A stretch of DNA of 64,000 nt from Chryseobacterium pennipullorum (GCF_003384725.1 NZ_QNVV01000002.1:62001-126000); one strand, 5' to 3'; counted from the stretch's first letter, positions 1 to 8,396 are shown. Numbers and translations are program-made. The notes: a model not told the origin generated them from the sequence alone.

Positions 1-84
1 ATTTCCCCTGTGAACGGACGCTTTGTTCTTTTCAATCAGAAGAATCAGATTGATCAGGAAAATCTTATTCCGGGTTTGATATAA
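1..84 (+). CDS. 3' end of an unidentified gene (partial)
   Basis: Frame 1 is open from the first base and ends with TAA at 82-84, giving 27 residues that end in the hydrophobic stretch NLIPGLI. The start lies outside the window. The fragment is too short to assign a family. It is called because the frame is open up to a long AT-rich intergenic region that carries the next promoter, as expected for a gene end. It could also be chance, so confidence is low. Confidence 0.4.
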   Translation: MSPVNGRFVLFNQKNQIDQENLIPGLI

Positions 85-210
85 AGTCCAAAAATTGATC
101 ATAGGACATGTATTTTAACTTAATTTTTGTCAGGTAAAAAAATCAATTAAAATTTATATAACTGATTATTAACGTTTTAAACATTTTATTTTAAAAATTT
201 CACTACTTTG

Positions 211-244
211 TATTGCATAATACCATTTTAATTACATATCTTTG
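211..244 (+). promoter_or_regulatory. Bacteroidota-type promoter of the PadR-PspC operon
   Basis: A perfect -7 box TATCTTTG lies at 237-244, with a TATTG element at 211-215 that leaves 21 bp between the boxes. Transcription would start near 251, giving a leader of about 70 nt before the PadR start codon. The motif match is direct; activity is inferred. Confidence 0.6.
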
Positions 245-322
245 TAATGTAAAATTAGAATAGGCTCAGCTAGCTAGGAGCATTTTTCTAAGAATATAAC
301 TAATTAACAAAACTTATCAAAG

Positions 323-652
323 ATGAATACCGAAAATACCAAAGCGCAAATGCGAAAAGGAATTCTGGAATTCTGTATTCTAAGTCTCATCAATAATCGC
401 GAAATGTATGTTTCTGATCTTATTGACGAACTGAAAAAAGGAAAACTGGATGTAGTGGAAGGGACCCTCTACCCTCTTCTTACAAGACTTAAAAACGGAG
501 AGTTTCTCTCTTACAGATGGGAAGAATCTACCGGAGGGCCGCCCAGAAAATATTATCAGATCACAGAAAAAGGAAAACTTTTCCTGGATGAACTTCAAAA
601 TACATGGAATGAGCTGACAGCCTCAGTCAATCAAATCACCCAACAACATTAA
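323..652 (+). CDS. PadR family transcriptional regulator
   Basis: This 109-residue protein is a minimal PadR repressor consisting of the winged helix-turn-helix only. The signature is visible as LDVVEGTLYPLLTRLK (recognition helix, about residues 41-56) followed by the wing GGPPRKYYQITEKG (about 71-84). It lacks the C-terminal dimerisation domain of longer PadR proteins, as is typical of the short subfamily. The PspC-domain gene starts 10 bp downstream, so the two are almost certainly one operon. In Bacteroidota such a pair usually means that the PadR protein controls its own operon and the envelope-stress-like membrane partner. The ligand or signal is not evident from sequence. Confidence 0.9.
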   Translation: MNTENTKAQMRKGILEFCILSLINNREMYVSDLIDELKKGKLDVVEGTLYPLLTRLKNGEFLSYRWEESTGGPPRKYYQITEKGKLFLDELQNTWNELTASVNQITQQH

Positions 653-662
653 AAACAAAGCT

Positions 663-2384
663 ATGAACAAGACACTCTCAATAGGACTCGCAGGTTTTTC
701 TTTTACCATAGAAGAACACGCATATATAAAGCTCAGCGACTACCTGAACGCACTGAGAAGCTCACTGGATGCTTCTGAAGCGGATGAGGTAATGCATGAC
801 ATAGAAATAAGAATGGTAGAGATCTTCAGAGATTCTCTGGGAAAACGTGAAGTGATCAACGATACGGATGTAGAAAAAGTAATCGCACAGATCGGAACTC
901 CGGAAAAAATTGAAGAACAGGAAGAGGCTTATTTTTCTGAAAAAAATACAACTAAAAATACAAATACAGGGACGAACTTCACGGACAAAAAACAACTGTT
1001 CCGTGATCCGGAAAAACAAAAAGTGGCCGGGGTATGTGCTGGTTTAGCCCAATATGTTGGGATGGACATCACGACCATGAGAGCGATCTGGCTGGGAATT
1101 TTTGTCTTAGGAATTTTCACCGCTGCTATCTCCTCTTCATTGATTGGTCTATTATATGTAATCCTTTGGATCGTACTTCCAAAAGCCGAAACAGCGGCAG
1201 ATTTCCTGAAAATGCAGGGAAAGCCTATGAACTTCGACAATCTTAAGAATGAGTCTAACAAATTGGTACAGTTTGCCAATGAATCTACTCAGAGGGTCGG
1301 AGAAATCTACACCGAAAACAAGCCTTACATCAACAATGCCGGAAGCGGGGTATGGAATGTGTTCAAGTATATTATAGGCGGAATTTTTGTACTGATGGCA
1401 GTAGGAAGCATCGTGGGAGTATTTGTACTATTCGGACTATTCGGAATGGATACGGATTTTCCAGGAGCCAACCAGATCAGATTTTACATGGATGACAATG
1501 GCCTAGACAAAGTACTTGCAGCTATCATGATAATCGGAAGTTTAATTCCTGCCATTGTCTTCAGTTTACTAAGTATCAAAATATTCTCTCCGAAAACAAA
1601 ACTTAGAAATATCGGATGGGTAATAGGAGGACTGTTCCTTCTTCTGATCGGCCTCGGAACCTACTTTGGAATCAGTATGGCTAAGAAAAACCTGATTTAC
1701 AGAGGAAGTAAGGAAGATACTGAAAATGTAGCGATCAATACTACTTCAGATACTGTGTATGTGGATATAAAGCAGATAAGCATCCCGCAAAACTTTATCG
1801 CCTATGATGATGATATCTATTCCGATAAGAGATCAGTTTACGAAGAGGATTATATTTCTGTGGAAGTAACCAGAAAATCTGACATCAAGACTCCTTATCT
1901 GGTGATCAAAAAAGAAGGAAACGGATACAACTATCCGATTCAGCTGAACGTACCAGTAGAGGTAGTGGATAACAAGGTAATGCTTCCTAATTACGTTAAA
2001 TATCCGTACGATCAAAGGTTCAGAGATTACAGAGTAGAATATGAACTTGTTGTTCCTCAAAAAGCAGTCGTTATTCCATTGAAAAAAGACCGTATCCATT
2101 TTGATGGAGATCTGGACGGAGACGGAATGAATGATGATGATCAGTATAAAGATGAGAATCACAACGGGATCAGAATAGAAAAAAATAAGATCACGGTAAA
2201 CGGTTCGAGCATTGAATACAACTCTGATGACAAAGACAGCATCATCATCAATGGTAAAAAAGTACCCAACAACCAGGCTAAGAAAGTAATTGATTCTGTA
2301 GCGTCCGATATCAAAAAAATAAACAAAGATGTGGACATCAAAATCAAAGACGGAAAAAACGAAATTTCCATACAAACTAAATAA
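663..2384 (+). CDS. PspC domain-containing membrane protein
   Basis: The protein has 573 residues. Residues 1-90 form a soluble helical segment. A PspC domain follows at about 112-175 (RDPEKQKVAGVCAGLAQYVG, then a transmembrane hairpin ending in YVILWIVLPK). Further membrane segments are seen near 235-262, 287-306 and 320-337. The last 230 residues are hydrophilic and probably extracytoplasmic, with an acidic DGDLDGDGMNDDD stretch resembling a calcium-binding loop. PspC domains are known from the phage-shock envelope-stress response, but the long C-terminal part is specific to Bacteroidota and of unknown function. The gene is co-transcribed with the upstream PadR regulator. Confidence 0.85.
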   Translation: MNKTLSIGLAGFSFTIEEHAYIKLSDYLNALRSSLDASEADEVMHDIEIRMVEIFRDSLGKREVINDTDVEKVIAQIGTPEKIEEQEEAYFSEKNTTKNTNTGTNFTDKKQLFRDPEKQKVAGVCAGLAQYVGMDITTMRAIWLGIFVLGIFTAAISSSLIGLLYVILWIVLPKAETAADFLKMQGKPMNFDNLKNESNKLVQFANESTQRVGEIYTENKPYINNAGSGVWNVFKYIIGGIFVLMAVGSIVGVFVLFGLFGMDTDFPGANQIRFYMDDNGLDKVLAAIMIIGSLIPAIVFSLLSIKIFSPKTKLRNIGWVIGGLFLLLIGLGTYFGISMAKKNLIYRGSKEDTENVAINTTSDTVYVDIKQISIPQNFIAYDDDIYSDKRSVYEEDYISVEVTRKSDIKTPYLVIKKEGNGYNYPIQLNVPVEVVDNKVMLPNYVKYPYDQRFRDYRVEYELVVPQKAVVIPLKKDRIHFDGDLDGDGMNDDDQYKDENHNGIRIEKNKITVNGSSIEYNSDDKDSIIINGKKVPNNQAKKVIDSVASDIKKINKDVDIKIKDGKNEISIQTK

Positions 2385-2402
2385 TTAACTTCAGAGAGTG
2401 GT

Positions 2403-2447
2403 AGAAGGTGTGAATGGATAGCAACCGTTTGAAATTCACATCCTTCT
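2403..2447 (+). other. Imperfect hairpin after the PadR-PspC operon
   Basis: AGAAGG-TGTGAAT (2403-2415) pairs with ATTCACATCCTTCT (2434-2447) except for one bulged base, giving a 13-bp stem 19 bp after the pspC stop. There is no T-run after it, so it is not a textbook intrinsic terminator. It may act as a 3'-end stabiliser or weak terminator. Confidence 0.4.
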
Positions 2448-2481
2448 TATCTCATAAAAGAGAAAAAAAGACAGTATTTAG

Positions 2482-2512
2482 TTCGCTATGTAAAAAAAAT
2501 GTTTTAATTTCG
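2482..2512 (+). promoter_or_regulatory. Promoter of the 20-codon micropeptide/small RNA
   Basis: TTCG at 2482-2485 and TAATTTCG at 2505-2512 are separated by 19 bp. Each differs by one base from the Bacteroidota consensus (TTTG, TAnnTTTG). Transcription would start near 2519, about 40 nt upstream of the small ORF. Confidence 0.5.
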
Positions 2513-2559
2513 TACTGTTAAAAATTTAATAACCAACTTAACACAAACACATTATTGTT

Positions 2560-2622
2560 ATGATCCAATTTGCACTAGAATTCGTAATGAAAATCGTAGA
2601 TTTAATTAACGGTTTATTTTAA
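2560..2622 (+). CDS. Candidate 20-residue amphipathic micropeptide
   Basis: A 20-codon ORF starts at ATG 2560 and encodes MIQFALEFVMKIVDLINGLF. Polar residues Q3, E7, K11, D14 and N17 are spaced 3-4 apart, so as a helix all polar residues fall on one face and the other face is entirely hydrophobic, as in membrane-active peptides such as phenol-soluble modulins. The ORF sits alone between a promoter-like pair of boxes (2482-2512) and a strong terminator (2649-2680), so an independent transcript of about 160 nt is predicted. No ribosome-binding site is evident, as is usual here. The alternative is a non-coding small RNA. No family is recognised. Confidence 0.5.
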   Translation: MIQFALEFVMKIVDLINGLF

Positions 2623-2648
2623 GAGCGATAATATTTCAATATATTTGT

Positions 2649-2680
2649 AAAGTATAACCAACATTTGGTTATACTTTTTT
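2649..2680 (+). terminator. Intrinsic terminator after the micropeptide ORF
   Basis: A perfect 11-bp stem (2649-2659 with 2667-2677) closes a 7-nt loop and runs into six T residues. It lies directly after the 20-codon ORF and before the acyltransferase gene, so it separates the small gene from what follows. Confidence 0.8.
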
Positions 2681-2698
2681 GTTTTTAATTCAAAATTT

Positions 2699-3283
2699 AT
2701 GAAAAAGCTGATAGGCAAACTGATGTTAAAATTATTAGGGTGGAAAGTTGTTCTGCAGGGCGATGTCAACAACCTGAACAGGTGCATCCTCGTGGTGGCG
2801 CCACATACCCATAATATGGAATACATTTTGGGAAATTTCTCCTATTGGTCTCTTGGAAAACCTTTAAAAATAATTATTAAAGATGCGCATACCAAAGCCT
2901 GGTACGGAGGTATTGTAAAAGGACTGGGAGGCATCGGTATCGACAGAAGCCAGAAAAATGACCTGGTGAATTTTGTAGCCCAACAGTTTTCCAAAGAAGA
3001 CTTCAGCCTTGTCATCACCCCGGAAGGAACCAGAAGCTGGGTTCCTAAATGGAGAAAAGGATTCTACCATATGGCTTTGGCTGCAAAAGTTCCTATCGTA
3101 CTTGCTGCAGGTGATTTTAAACGGAATATTGTGTATCTGGGGTATACGATTCCCTACGAAAGAATCGCTTCGGTACCTTTTGCAGAGATCATGCAGGAGA
3201 TTCAGGACTATTACGTAAAAAATGACATCGTGCCTAAAGTCCCTACCAACTGGAATCCCGATATTATGGGAGCAGGAGAATAA
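2699..3283 (+). CDS. Lysophospholipid (1-acylglycerol-3-phosphate-like) acyltransferase
   Basis: This 194-residue protein is of the PlsC superfamily, which transfers acyl chains to lysophospholipids at the inner face of the membrane. Motif I is seen as APHTHNMEY (about residues 39-47), where the usual HX4D appears as HX4E. Motif III, the glycerophosphate-binding loop, is TPEGTRSW (about 107-114), followed by KGFYHMALAAKVPIVL. It is a short, soluble-type member without obvious membrane helices. The glutamate in place of the motif I aspartate is unusual and the exact acceptor cannot be inferred. The downstream menaquinone genes are in the same direction but start 56 bp later. Confidence 0.85.
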   Translation: MKKLIGKLMLKLLGWKVVLQGDVNNLNRCILVVAPHTHNMEYILGNFSYWSLGKPLKIIIKDAHTKAWYGGIVKGLGGIGIDRSQKNDLVNFVAQQFSKEDFSLVITPEGTRSWVPKWRKGFYHMALAAKVPIVLAAGDFKRNIVYLGYTIPYERIASVPFAEIMQEIQDYYVKNDIVPKVPTNWNPDIMGAGE

Positions 3284-3339
3284 TCTTATATCAGCCGGCA
3301 GCAATATCTATTAGTAATCATCATTTATCCATTATACAA

Positions 3340-3771
3340 ATGAAAGATCAGACCAAAGAAGAAATCCTTATGTTTTTAAACAACTGGGGAGAAGGAGTAA
3401 CATTAGCCAAAACACTTGAAATACAATTCACCGATATAGACCTGGAAAACGAGACGCTGACTGCCACCATGCCGGTACAGCCAAAAGTTCACCAGCCATT
3501 CGGAATTCTGCACGGAGGTGCCAGCTGCGTACTCGCAGAAACCCTGGGATCAAGCCTGTCTAATTTCTTTATCGACGGTGAGAAATATTATGGTGTAGGA
3601 ACAAACATCAACTCCAATCACCTGAGAAGTAAAAAAGACGGAATCGTAACGGCTACCGCCCGTTTTATCAGAAAAGGAAAAAGCATGCACGTATCCGAAA
3701 TGGAAATCCGTGATGAGAAAGGAGTTCTCATTAATCATACGACGATGACCAATACAATTATCCGTAAATAA
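3340..3771 (+). CDS. menI: Hotdog-fold thioesterase, probable DHNA-CoA thioesterase
   Basis: The 143-residue protein has the 4HBT/PaaI hotdog fold. The active-site segment HQPFGILHGGASCVLAETLGS contains the HGG turn and the glutamate in AET that serves as catalytic base in E. coli YdiI/MenI. It is followed 185 bp downstream by isochorismate synthase, and this pairing supports a role in hydrolysing 1,4-dihydroxy-2-naphthoyl-CoA in menaquinone synthesis. Another hotdog thioesterase function, such as PaaI-like, cannot be excluded from sequence alone. A strong terminator follows the gene. Confidence 0.75.
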   Translation: MKDQTKEEILMFLNNWGEGVTLAKTLEIQFTDIDLENETLTATMPVQPKVHQPFGILHGGASCVLAETLGSSLSNFFIDGEKYYGVGTNINSNHLRSKKDGIVTATARFIRKGKSMHVSEMEIRDEKGVLINHTTMTNTIIRK

Positions 3772-3795
3772 CCCTTACGCTTTTCTATCAATTAT

Positions 3796-3821
3796 AAGCT
3801 CAAATTTTTTGAGCTTTTTTT
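3796..3821 (+). terminator. Intrinsic terminator after the thioesterase gene
   Basis: AAGCTCAAA (3796-3804) pairs perfectly with TTTGAGCTT (3808-3816), followed by a T-run to 3821. It ends the acyltransferase-thioesterase transcript, and the next gene has its own promoter. Confidence 0.85.
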
Positions 3822-3852
3822 ATGGGCTGTTCTTAAAAAAGTAGCATTTAAT

Positions 3853-3883
3853 TTTGACATTTTTCAGACTAATAATACCTTTG
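3853..3883 (+). promoter_or_regulatory. Consensus promoter of the isochorismate synthase gene
   Basis: TTTG at 3853-3856 and TACCTTTG at 3876-3883 with exactly 19 bp between them are a perfect match to the Bacteroidota housekeeping promoter. It places the transcript start near 3890, supporting the ATG at 3957 over the in-frame TTG at 3912. Confidence 0.8.
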
Positions 3884-3956
3884 CAGAAAGAAACCAACCG
3901 GGAAATATTCTTTGGGTTTCGTGCCGGTCATTTTTTCCAAAACCTATTCATCGCTC

Positions 3957-4925
3957 ATGATCTATTTCAAACTTCCTTTCGACGAAAAACTCTATTCCAC
4001 AGATCAAAACAGCAATAAGAATGCTGTACGCTTTTATTCCTATGACGGGCTTGATGTGATCAATTTTGCAGGCAATATTGCTGAAGTGGATCCTGATGAA
4101 TTTGACAATACCCCGATCATCAGCACATCATTACTGAATGATACAACAGGCTTTACAGTAGAGGGCCAGGAAGAATATTGTGATACTCTGGAGCAGGTTA
4201 TCGAAGTCATCAGAACGCATAAGCTTCCTAAGCTTGTCTATTCAAGAAGAAAAATTTTCACAGACTTTACAGCAATAGATTACAGGGAAAGTTTCAAAAA
4301 TCTGTGCAGTTCTTATCCCAATGCATTCAGATATCTCTTTAATGACGGGCAAAATGCCTGGATGGGGGCTTTTTCTGAAGTTCTTGGCAAATACAATAAA
4401 AATACCCATGAGTTCGAAACCATGGCCCTGGCAGGGACGCTACCTGTCTCTGAAGGCTGGTCGGAAAAAGAAATTGAGGAACAGAAACCTGTAACGTCTT
4501 ATATTGAGCATATTCTTGAAAACTATTCGGATCAGGTTCAGAAATCCGCAACCTATGATCATATTTCAGGAAATATAAAGCATCTCCGCACTGATTTTAA
4601 AACCATCATCCAGCCGGATGACCTGGACAAACTGATCCAGGATCTGCACCCTACGCCGGCGGTATGCGGAATTCCAAAAGATTTCTGTAATGAGAATATC
4701 AGGAAATTTGAAAAGTATCCCCGTGAATTCTACGCCGGCTACAGTAAGATAGAAACGGAAGACTCTGTTCAGTACTTTGTAAATCTTAGATGTGCAAGGC
4801 TTTATAAAGATTCTGTACATATTTTTGCCGGAGGAGGGATCACTGCCCAAAGCAATCCTAGCAAAGAATGGATTGAAACGGAACTAAAGTCTGAGGCTAT
4901 TCTGAAAAACCTGGTCATTTCCTAA
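3957..4925 (+). CDS. menF: Isochorismate synthase (chorismate-binding enzyme)
   Basis: The 322-residue protein converts chorismate to isochorismate, the first step of menaquinone synthesis. It carries the chorismate-binding domain signatures: MALAGTLP, then EEQKPVTSYI, LHPTPAVCGIP, REFYAGYSK, and the C-terminal FAGGGITAQSNPSKEW with an ELKSEA end. The N-terminal part is short, as in other Bacteroidota MenF/EntC proteins. The start at MIYFKLPF is preferred because it is the first ATG downstream of the consensus promoter. An entC role in siderophore synthesis is possible, but the neighbouring menI and the menC homologue at 33 kb favour menaquinone. Confidence 0.85.
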   Translation: MIYFKLPFDEKLYSTDQNSNKNAVRFYSYDGLDVINFAGNIAEVDPDEFDNTPIISTSLLNDTTGFTVEGQEEYCDTLEQVIEVIRTHKLPKLVYSRRKIFTDFTAIDYRESFKNLCSSYPNAFRYLFNDGQNAWMGAFSEVLGKYNKNTHEFETMALAGTLPVSEGWSEKEIEEQKPVTSYIEHILENYSDQVQKSATYDHISGNIKHLRTDFKTIIQPDDLDKLIQDLHPTPAVCGIPKDFCNENIRKFEKYPREFYAGYSKIETEDSVQYFVNLRCARLYKDSVHIFAGGGITAQSNPSKEWIETELKSEAILKNLVIS

Positions 4926-5007
4926 GATTGGGAAACCTTCCGCATAGCCCACAACGCCTATTTCCAGATCACGCCAATACTATAAAAATAACCTGCTGAT
5001 TGTGCAG

Positions 5008-5038
5008 AAAAAAAACCTCTTTCATACAAAAGAGGTTT
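5008..5038 (-). terminator. Intrinsic terminator of the Bat/MarC operon
   Basis: Read on the minus strand, AAACCTCTTT and AAAGAGGTTT form a perfect 10-bp stem (5013-5022 with 5029-5038) followed by a T-run of at least eight. It lies 26 bp after the last gene of the minus-strand cluster. Confidence 0.85.
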
Positions 5039-5063
5039 GATATTTATATACTAAAATATTTAA

Positions 5064-5261
5064 TTATTTCTTTGCTCCGATCCTGCTCCAGGTATCCATT
5101 ACAAAAAGCAAAAGAAGACCGATTGCAGCTGCTGCTGCTGAGAATACAAACTTAAGGTTGTCTTCATCACCCAGGATATCCGTCTGCCAGTTGATAGCAT
5201 AAAGGTTGATGGCAATAAAAACAATAAATACGACTAGAAATACTTTATAAAACTTCTGCAT
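5064..5261 (-). CDS. Small two-helix membrane protein
   Basis: The protein has 65 residues and two hydrophobic segments, about 6-23 and 37-54, with a short polar loop (WQTDILGDEDN) between them and a basic end (RIGAKK). No family was recognised. It lies 5 bp downstream of marC and before a strong terminator, so it is the last gene of that transcript. The tight spacing and terminator make it very likely a real gene; function is unknown. Confidence 0.75.
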   Translation of the reverse strand: MQKFYKVFLVVFIVFIAINLYAINWQTDILGDEDNLKFVFSAAAAAIGLLLLFVMDTWSRIGAKK

Positions 5262-5266
5262 GATAT

Positions 5267-5869
5267 TTAAAAATTAATATAATTCTGCACCAATTGAGCA
5301 AAATTTGCGGTGAATAATTTAATTGAAATCGCTAAAAGGATAATTCCGAAAACTTTCTGAAGGATCATCAAAGTAGCATCCCCTATTTTTCTTTCCAGCC
5401 ATTTCGCTGATTTCAGCACCAAATATACGAAAATTGTATTTAAGATGATTCCGCAAATGATATTAATATCGTGAAATTCAGCACGCAGAGATAGTGCGGT
5501 AGTCAGGGTTCCCGCCCCGGCAACCAATGGAAATGCGATGGGTACGATGGATGCAGCTTTTGCTTCGGTGGTTTTATTGATCTCAATTCCTAATATCATT
5601 TCCAGCGCTATGACAAAAATCACAAAAGCCCCGGCAATGGCGAAGGAGTTGACATCTACTCCGATCAGTTTAAGAATCTTATTTCCTACAAAAAGGAAAA
5701 CAATCATAATTGCCCCGGCAGTTACTGCCGCTTTTCCGGCTTCAATCTGTCCGAACTTCTGCTGAAGGCTTACGATCACGGGAACTGAGCCAATGATATC
5801 GATAACGGCGAAAAGAACCATAAAGCTGGTCACAATCTCTTTAATAGAGAAACCATCAAAAATTTCCAT
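5267..5869 (-). CDS. MarC family integral membrane protein
   Basis: This 200-residue protein has about six hydrophobic helices. The MarC/UPF0056 signature is clear in the N-terminal FAVIDIIGSVPVIVSL and in PIAFPLVAGAGTLTTAL near residues 112-128. The physiological role of MarC proteins is not established; the early link to multiple antibiotic resistance in E. coli was later withdrawn. It follows batD by 44 bp in the same direction. Confidence 0.9.
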   Translation of the reverse strand: MEIFDGFSIKEIVTSFMVLFAVIDIIGSVPVIVSLQQKFGQIEAGKAAVTAGAIMIVFLFVGNKILKLIGVDVNSFAIAGAFVIFVIALEMILGIEINKTTEAKAASIVPIAFPLVAGAGTLTTALSLRAEFHDINIICGIILNTIFVYLVLKSAKWLERKIGDATLMILQKVFGIILLAISIKLFTANFAQLVQNYINF

Positions 5870-5913
5870 CTCTTTGTAATTAAAAATTTCGCAAAAATAT
5901 GAAAATAAACTGA

Positions 5914-7653
5914 CTATTTGCTAATTTGTGAATATAAATTAACAATTGTTTTCAAAAGTTCTTCAAGACCTTCCTGTGATTTCACAGGAGAATATTTCTC
6001 TATCTGAACTTTCTGCTGCAACATACCATACTCTTCAGCAAGTGCTGAACCTTTGTGTTTTTCAAGAAAAGTCTTAAACTCTGCAACAGAGCCTTTGAAA
6101 TACTGATTTCTCACTTCCTGATCCAAGTCTTCCAATGTGGCAAAGAACTTTTCATATTCGCTGTGATCTTTGAGATTCTCAAGATAACCGAAATAATCAT
6201 TGATATCCGTCTTCATCAGCTCACGAATCTCTTTTTCCGTTTCTGCCACTGAACCTAAAGGTTTTGACGGTACGGTTTCCCTAACTAATGCACGTTTTTT
6301 TTGCCAAGTCCTAAATAACAGATAAACAACGAATAACCCTAAAAGAATAGCAATATTCACCAATAGGATGTTCCAGTGAAATTTGCTTTTCTCCTTTACT
6401 TTTAACGACGTCGTTTTTAAAACCGGTGTATTTACGGTTTCAAGAAGATTATTGGTGTATTCATTTACTTTTTCAACCGTAGTGCGCGCTTCCAGCACCT
6501 GATCATGAGAAAGAGCATCCAGGGCCAGAACTTTCTGCCCAAGGTCTACATACTCCCTGCTTTCGGGATCAAAGAAAGCAAACTGTTCTGTTTTGATGGA
6601 GATGGTCCCTGATTTTTTAGGGATCACCACATAGTTGGCCAGAATTTCACCCTTCATTCCTGAAGTTCCGGGAGAAACTTTAGTAGTAATCTTTGGAGCA
6701 AAAACCTCATAATCCGGGGAGGCCGCAATTTTTGGGAGCTCCATATCCGGCAGGTTCCCTTCTCCGGAAACTTTTACCACTACATTCAGCGGCTTTTTGG
6801 CTTCAGCTTTTTCCTTGGCTGCATGATAAACACTTACGGTAAAATTTCCAACTGCATTTTTAAAACAGTCGGGAGCTCCTTCCGGAAGTCTTTTAACGTT
6901 GAGTTTTATTTTATTGGAACTGATCTTATTTTTATTCGAGTACGAGTTGACAGACGCCGAAACTGCCGGAACTTCTACATAGCCTGCCTCATTCGGAAAT
7001 ATCATAAACATCGCCAATATTTGTGACGGCATATTGCCATACCCTGAAGGATCAATCTCTGATTTGTTGAAATTGATAGGGTGAACATTGATATTATTCT
7101 GCTGGGGAAGACGGATATTCTTTACTTTCCGAAGATTATCCATATTTCTGGAATAGACTTTCAGGATAGCGATTGTAGGCTGGTCCTGATAGATCTCCCG
7201 GTCTTCAATCTCCATATTCAGATAGACCTCATTGGAATTATTAGCTGCCAATGATCTTTTTTCGATAATCTCCCTGATGTTGACATCAAAAGGTTCTGTT
7301 TTGTAAATTTTGTTGTTGACCGTAACCAGTACGGAACCAATTTTTATTTTACCTTTTTTCTTCGGTTCCAGGGCTATTCTGGATACTTTCTGCGTAATCA
7401 GAGTATTGGTAGCCGGGTCAATGACAGTATTGGTCACAGATCCGCTGCCAATGATGTTGAATTTTGAAAGGTCAGGAAGCTGAAAGCCTGTCTGTTGAAC
7501 AAGATCACTACCGTTAAGTTCGAGAACAATGGTAAGATTGACAATATCTTTTCCTGCGTATTCTGTTTTATCGGCATCCAGAGAAAGATTTACCTGTCCG
7601 TAAGCAATTACGGATGCGAATGTAAGCAATATGTAAATCAGTCTATCTTTCAT
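5914..7653 (-). CDS. batD: BatD protein (oxygen-tolerance protein)
   Basis: The 579-residue protein starts at ATG 7653 with a signal peptide (MKDRLIYILLTFASVIAYGQ). The exported part, about residues 20-425, consists of immunoglobulin-like beta domains typical of BatD. One transmembrane helix (about 430-450) precedes a cytoplasmic helical tail of about 130 residues. The start codon overlaps the stop of the TPR gene by one base (ATGA), which implies translational coupling. BatD proteins act with BatA/BatB VWA proteins in the envelope and have been linked to aerotolerance or stress resistance in Bacteroides and Leptospira; the molecular role is not established. Confidence 0.88.
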   Translation of the reverse strand: MKDRLIYILLTFASVIAYGQVNLSLDADKTEYAGKDIVNLTIVLELNGSDLVQQTGFQLPDLSKFNIIGSGSVTNTVIDPATNTLITQKVSRIALEPKKKGKIKIGSVLVTVNNKIYKTEPFDVNIREIIEKRSLAANNSNEVYLNMEIEDREIYQDQPTIAILKVYSRNMDNLRKVKNIRLPQQNNINVHPINFNKSEIDPSGYGNMPSQILAMFMIFPNEAGYVEVPAVSASVNSYSNKNKISSNKIKLNVKRLPEGAPDCFKNAVGNFTVSVYHAAKEKAEAKKPLNVVVKVSGEGNLPDMELPKIAASPDYEVFAPKITTKVSPGTSGMKGEILANYVVIPKKSGTISIKTEQFAFFDPESREYVDLGQKVLALDALSHDQVLEARTTVEKVNEYTNNLLETVNTPVLKTTSLKVKEKSKFHWNILLVNIAILLGLFVVYLLFRTWQKKRALVRETVPSKPLGSVAETEKEIRELMKTDINDYFGYLENLKDHSEYEKFFATLEDLDQEVRNQYFKGSVAEFKTFLEKHKGSALAEEYGMLQQKVQIEKYSPVKSQEGLEELLKTIVNLYSQISK

Positions 7654-8396
7654 CACCAATCTTTCTCGTTGCTTTGAGGCATCGAATAAGAATTTTTGTT
7701 TAAAATTCTTCTGGCGGTTTCTTTTTCTTTTTCGTTTATTTTATCTAAGATCGCATTTTCGAGGTTCTTAGGCATTCTGCCTTCATTATTCTGATCCTGC
7801 TGAGGATTGTTCCCCTGATCACTTTTACCTTCATTTTGCTGGCCATTTCCCTGATCCTGTTTTTGGTCTTTGTCGCCTTTCTGATCTTCTCCTTTGTTCT
7901 GATCATTACCGCCGCCGCCTTTTCCGGAGTTATTCTTCTCGTTTTTCTGTTGTTCTTTTTCTTTTTCTTTCAGCTTGGCAATTTCATAGTTCTTTCTGGT
8001 TGCTTCACTGTAGGGATCCTGCTTCAGCGATTTTTTATAATAATCTGCAGCTTTTTCCGGCTGGTTCATCTGCATATAGGTATTCCCTAAATTATGAAGG
8101 GCTGCCGCCTTATCCGGAAGAGTCTGGGAAAGCTGCTGTGCTTTTTCAAACTCCGCCTTTGCCTCTTCATACTTTTTACTTTTGTACAAAGCATTCCCCA
8201 TATTGTAATGGGCCATAAAATCTTTATCATTTGATTTCACCGCTTCCATATATTTTGAAGACGCTCCGTCATAGTCTTTACCATCAAATTTCTGGTTGCC
8301 TTCATGAACTAAAGTTCTGTAGTTTTCCTGCCCAAACATAATGCCTGAGAACGAGAAAGCAACTATTAACGATAAAAATATGATTTTAGTATTCAT
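7653..8396 (-). CDS. TPR protein of the Bat operon (BatC/BatE-like)
   Basis: This 247-residue protein has a signal peptide (SLIVAFSFSGIMFGQ) and about three tetratricopeptide repeats between residues 25 and 140 (for example AHYNMGNALYKSKKYEEAK and ALHNLGNTYMQMNQPEKA). A low-complexity tail of about 65 residues follows, made almost only of K, N, Q, G, D and E, with a GKGGGGN run. The end (residues about 215-247) is again ordered. ATG 8396 is chosen over the upstream TTG because it begins a proper signal peptide. It lies between batB and batD, where Bat operons carry TPR proteins thought to scaffold the complex. Confidence 0.87.
   Translation of the reverse strand: MNTKIIFLSLIVAFSFSGIMFGQENYRTLVHEGNQKFDGKDYDGASSKYMEAVKSNDKDFMAHYNMGNALYKSKKYEEAKAEFEKAQQLSQTLPDKAAALHNLGNTYMQMNQPEKAADYYKKSLKQDPYSEATRKNYEIAKLKEKEKEQQKNEKNNSGKGGGGNDQNKGEDQKGDKDQKQDQGNGQQNEGKSDQGNNPQQDQNNEGRMPKNLENAILDKINEKEKETARRILNKNSYSMPQSNEKDW

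Noticed and set aside
1833..2375. 180-codon frame on the minus strand opposite the PspC gene
   Set aside because: The frame mirrors the acidic repeats of the PspC protein tail and contains only F, V, I-rich random sequence. There is no start signal.
3912..3956. TTG-initiated N-terminal extension of isochorismate synthase
   Set aside because: The extension is not needed for the domain, and the first ATG after the consensus promoter is at 3957.
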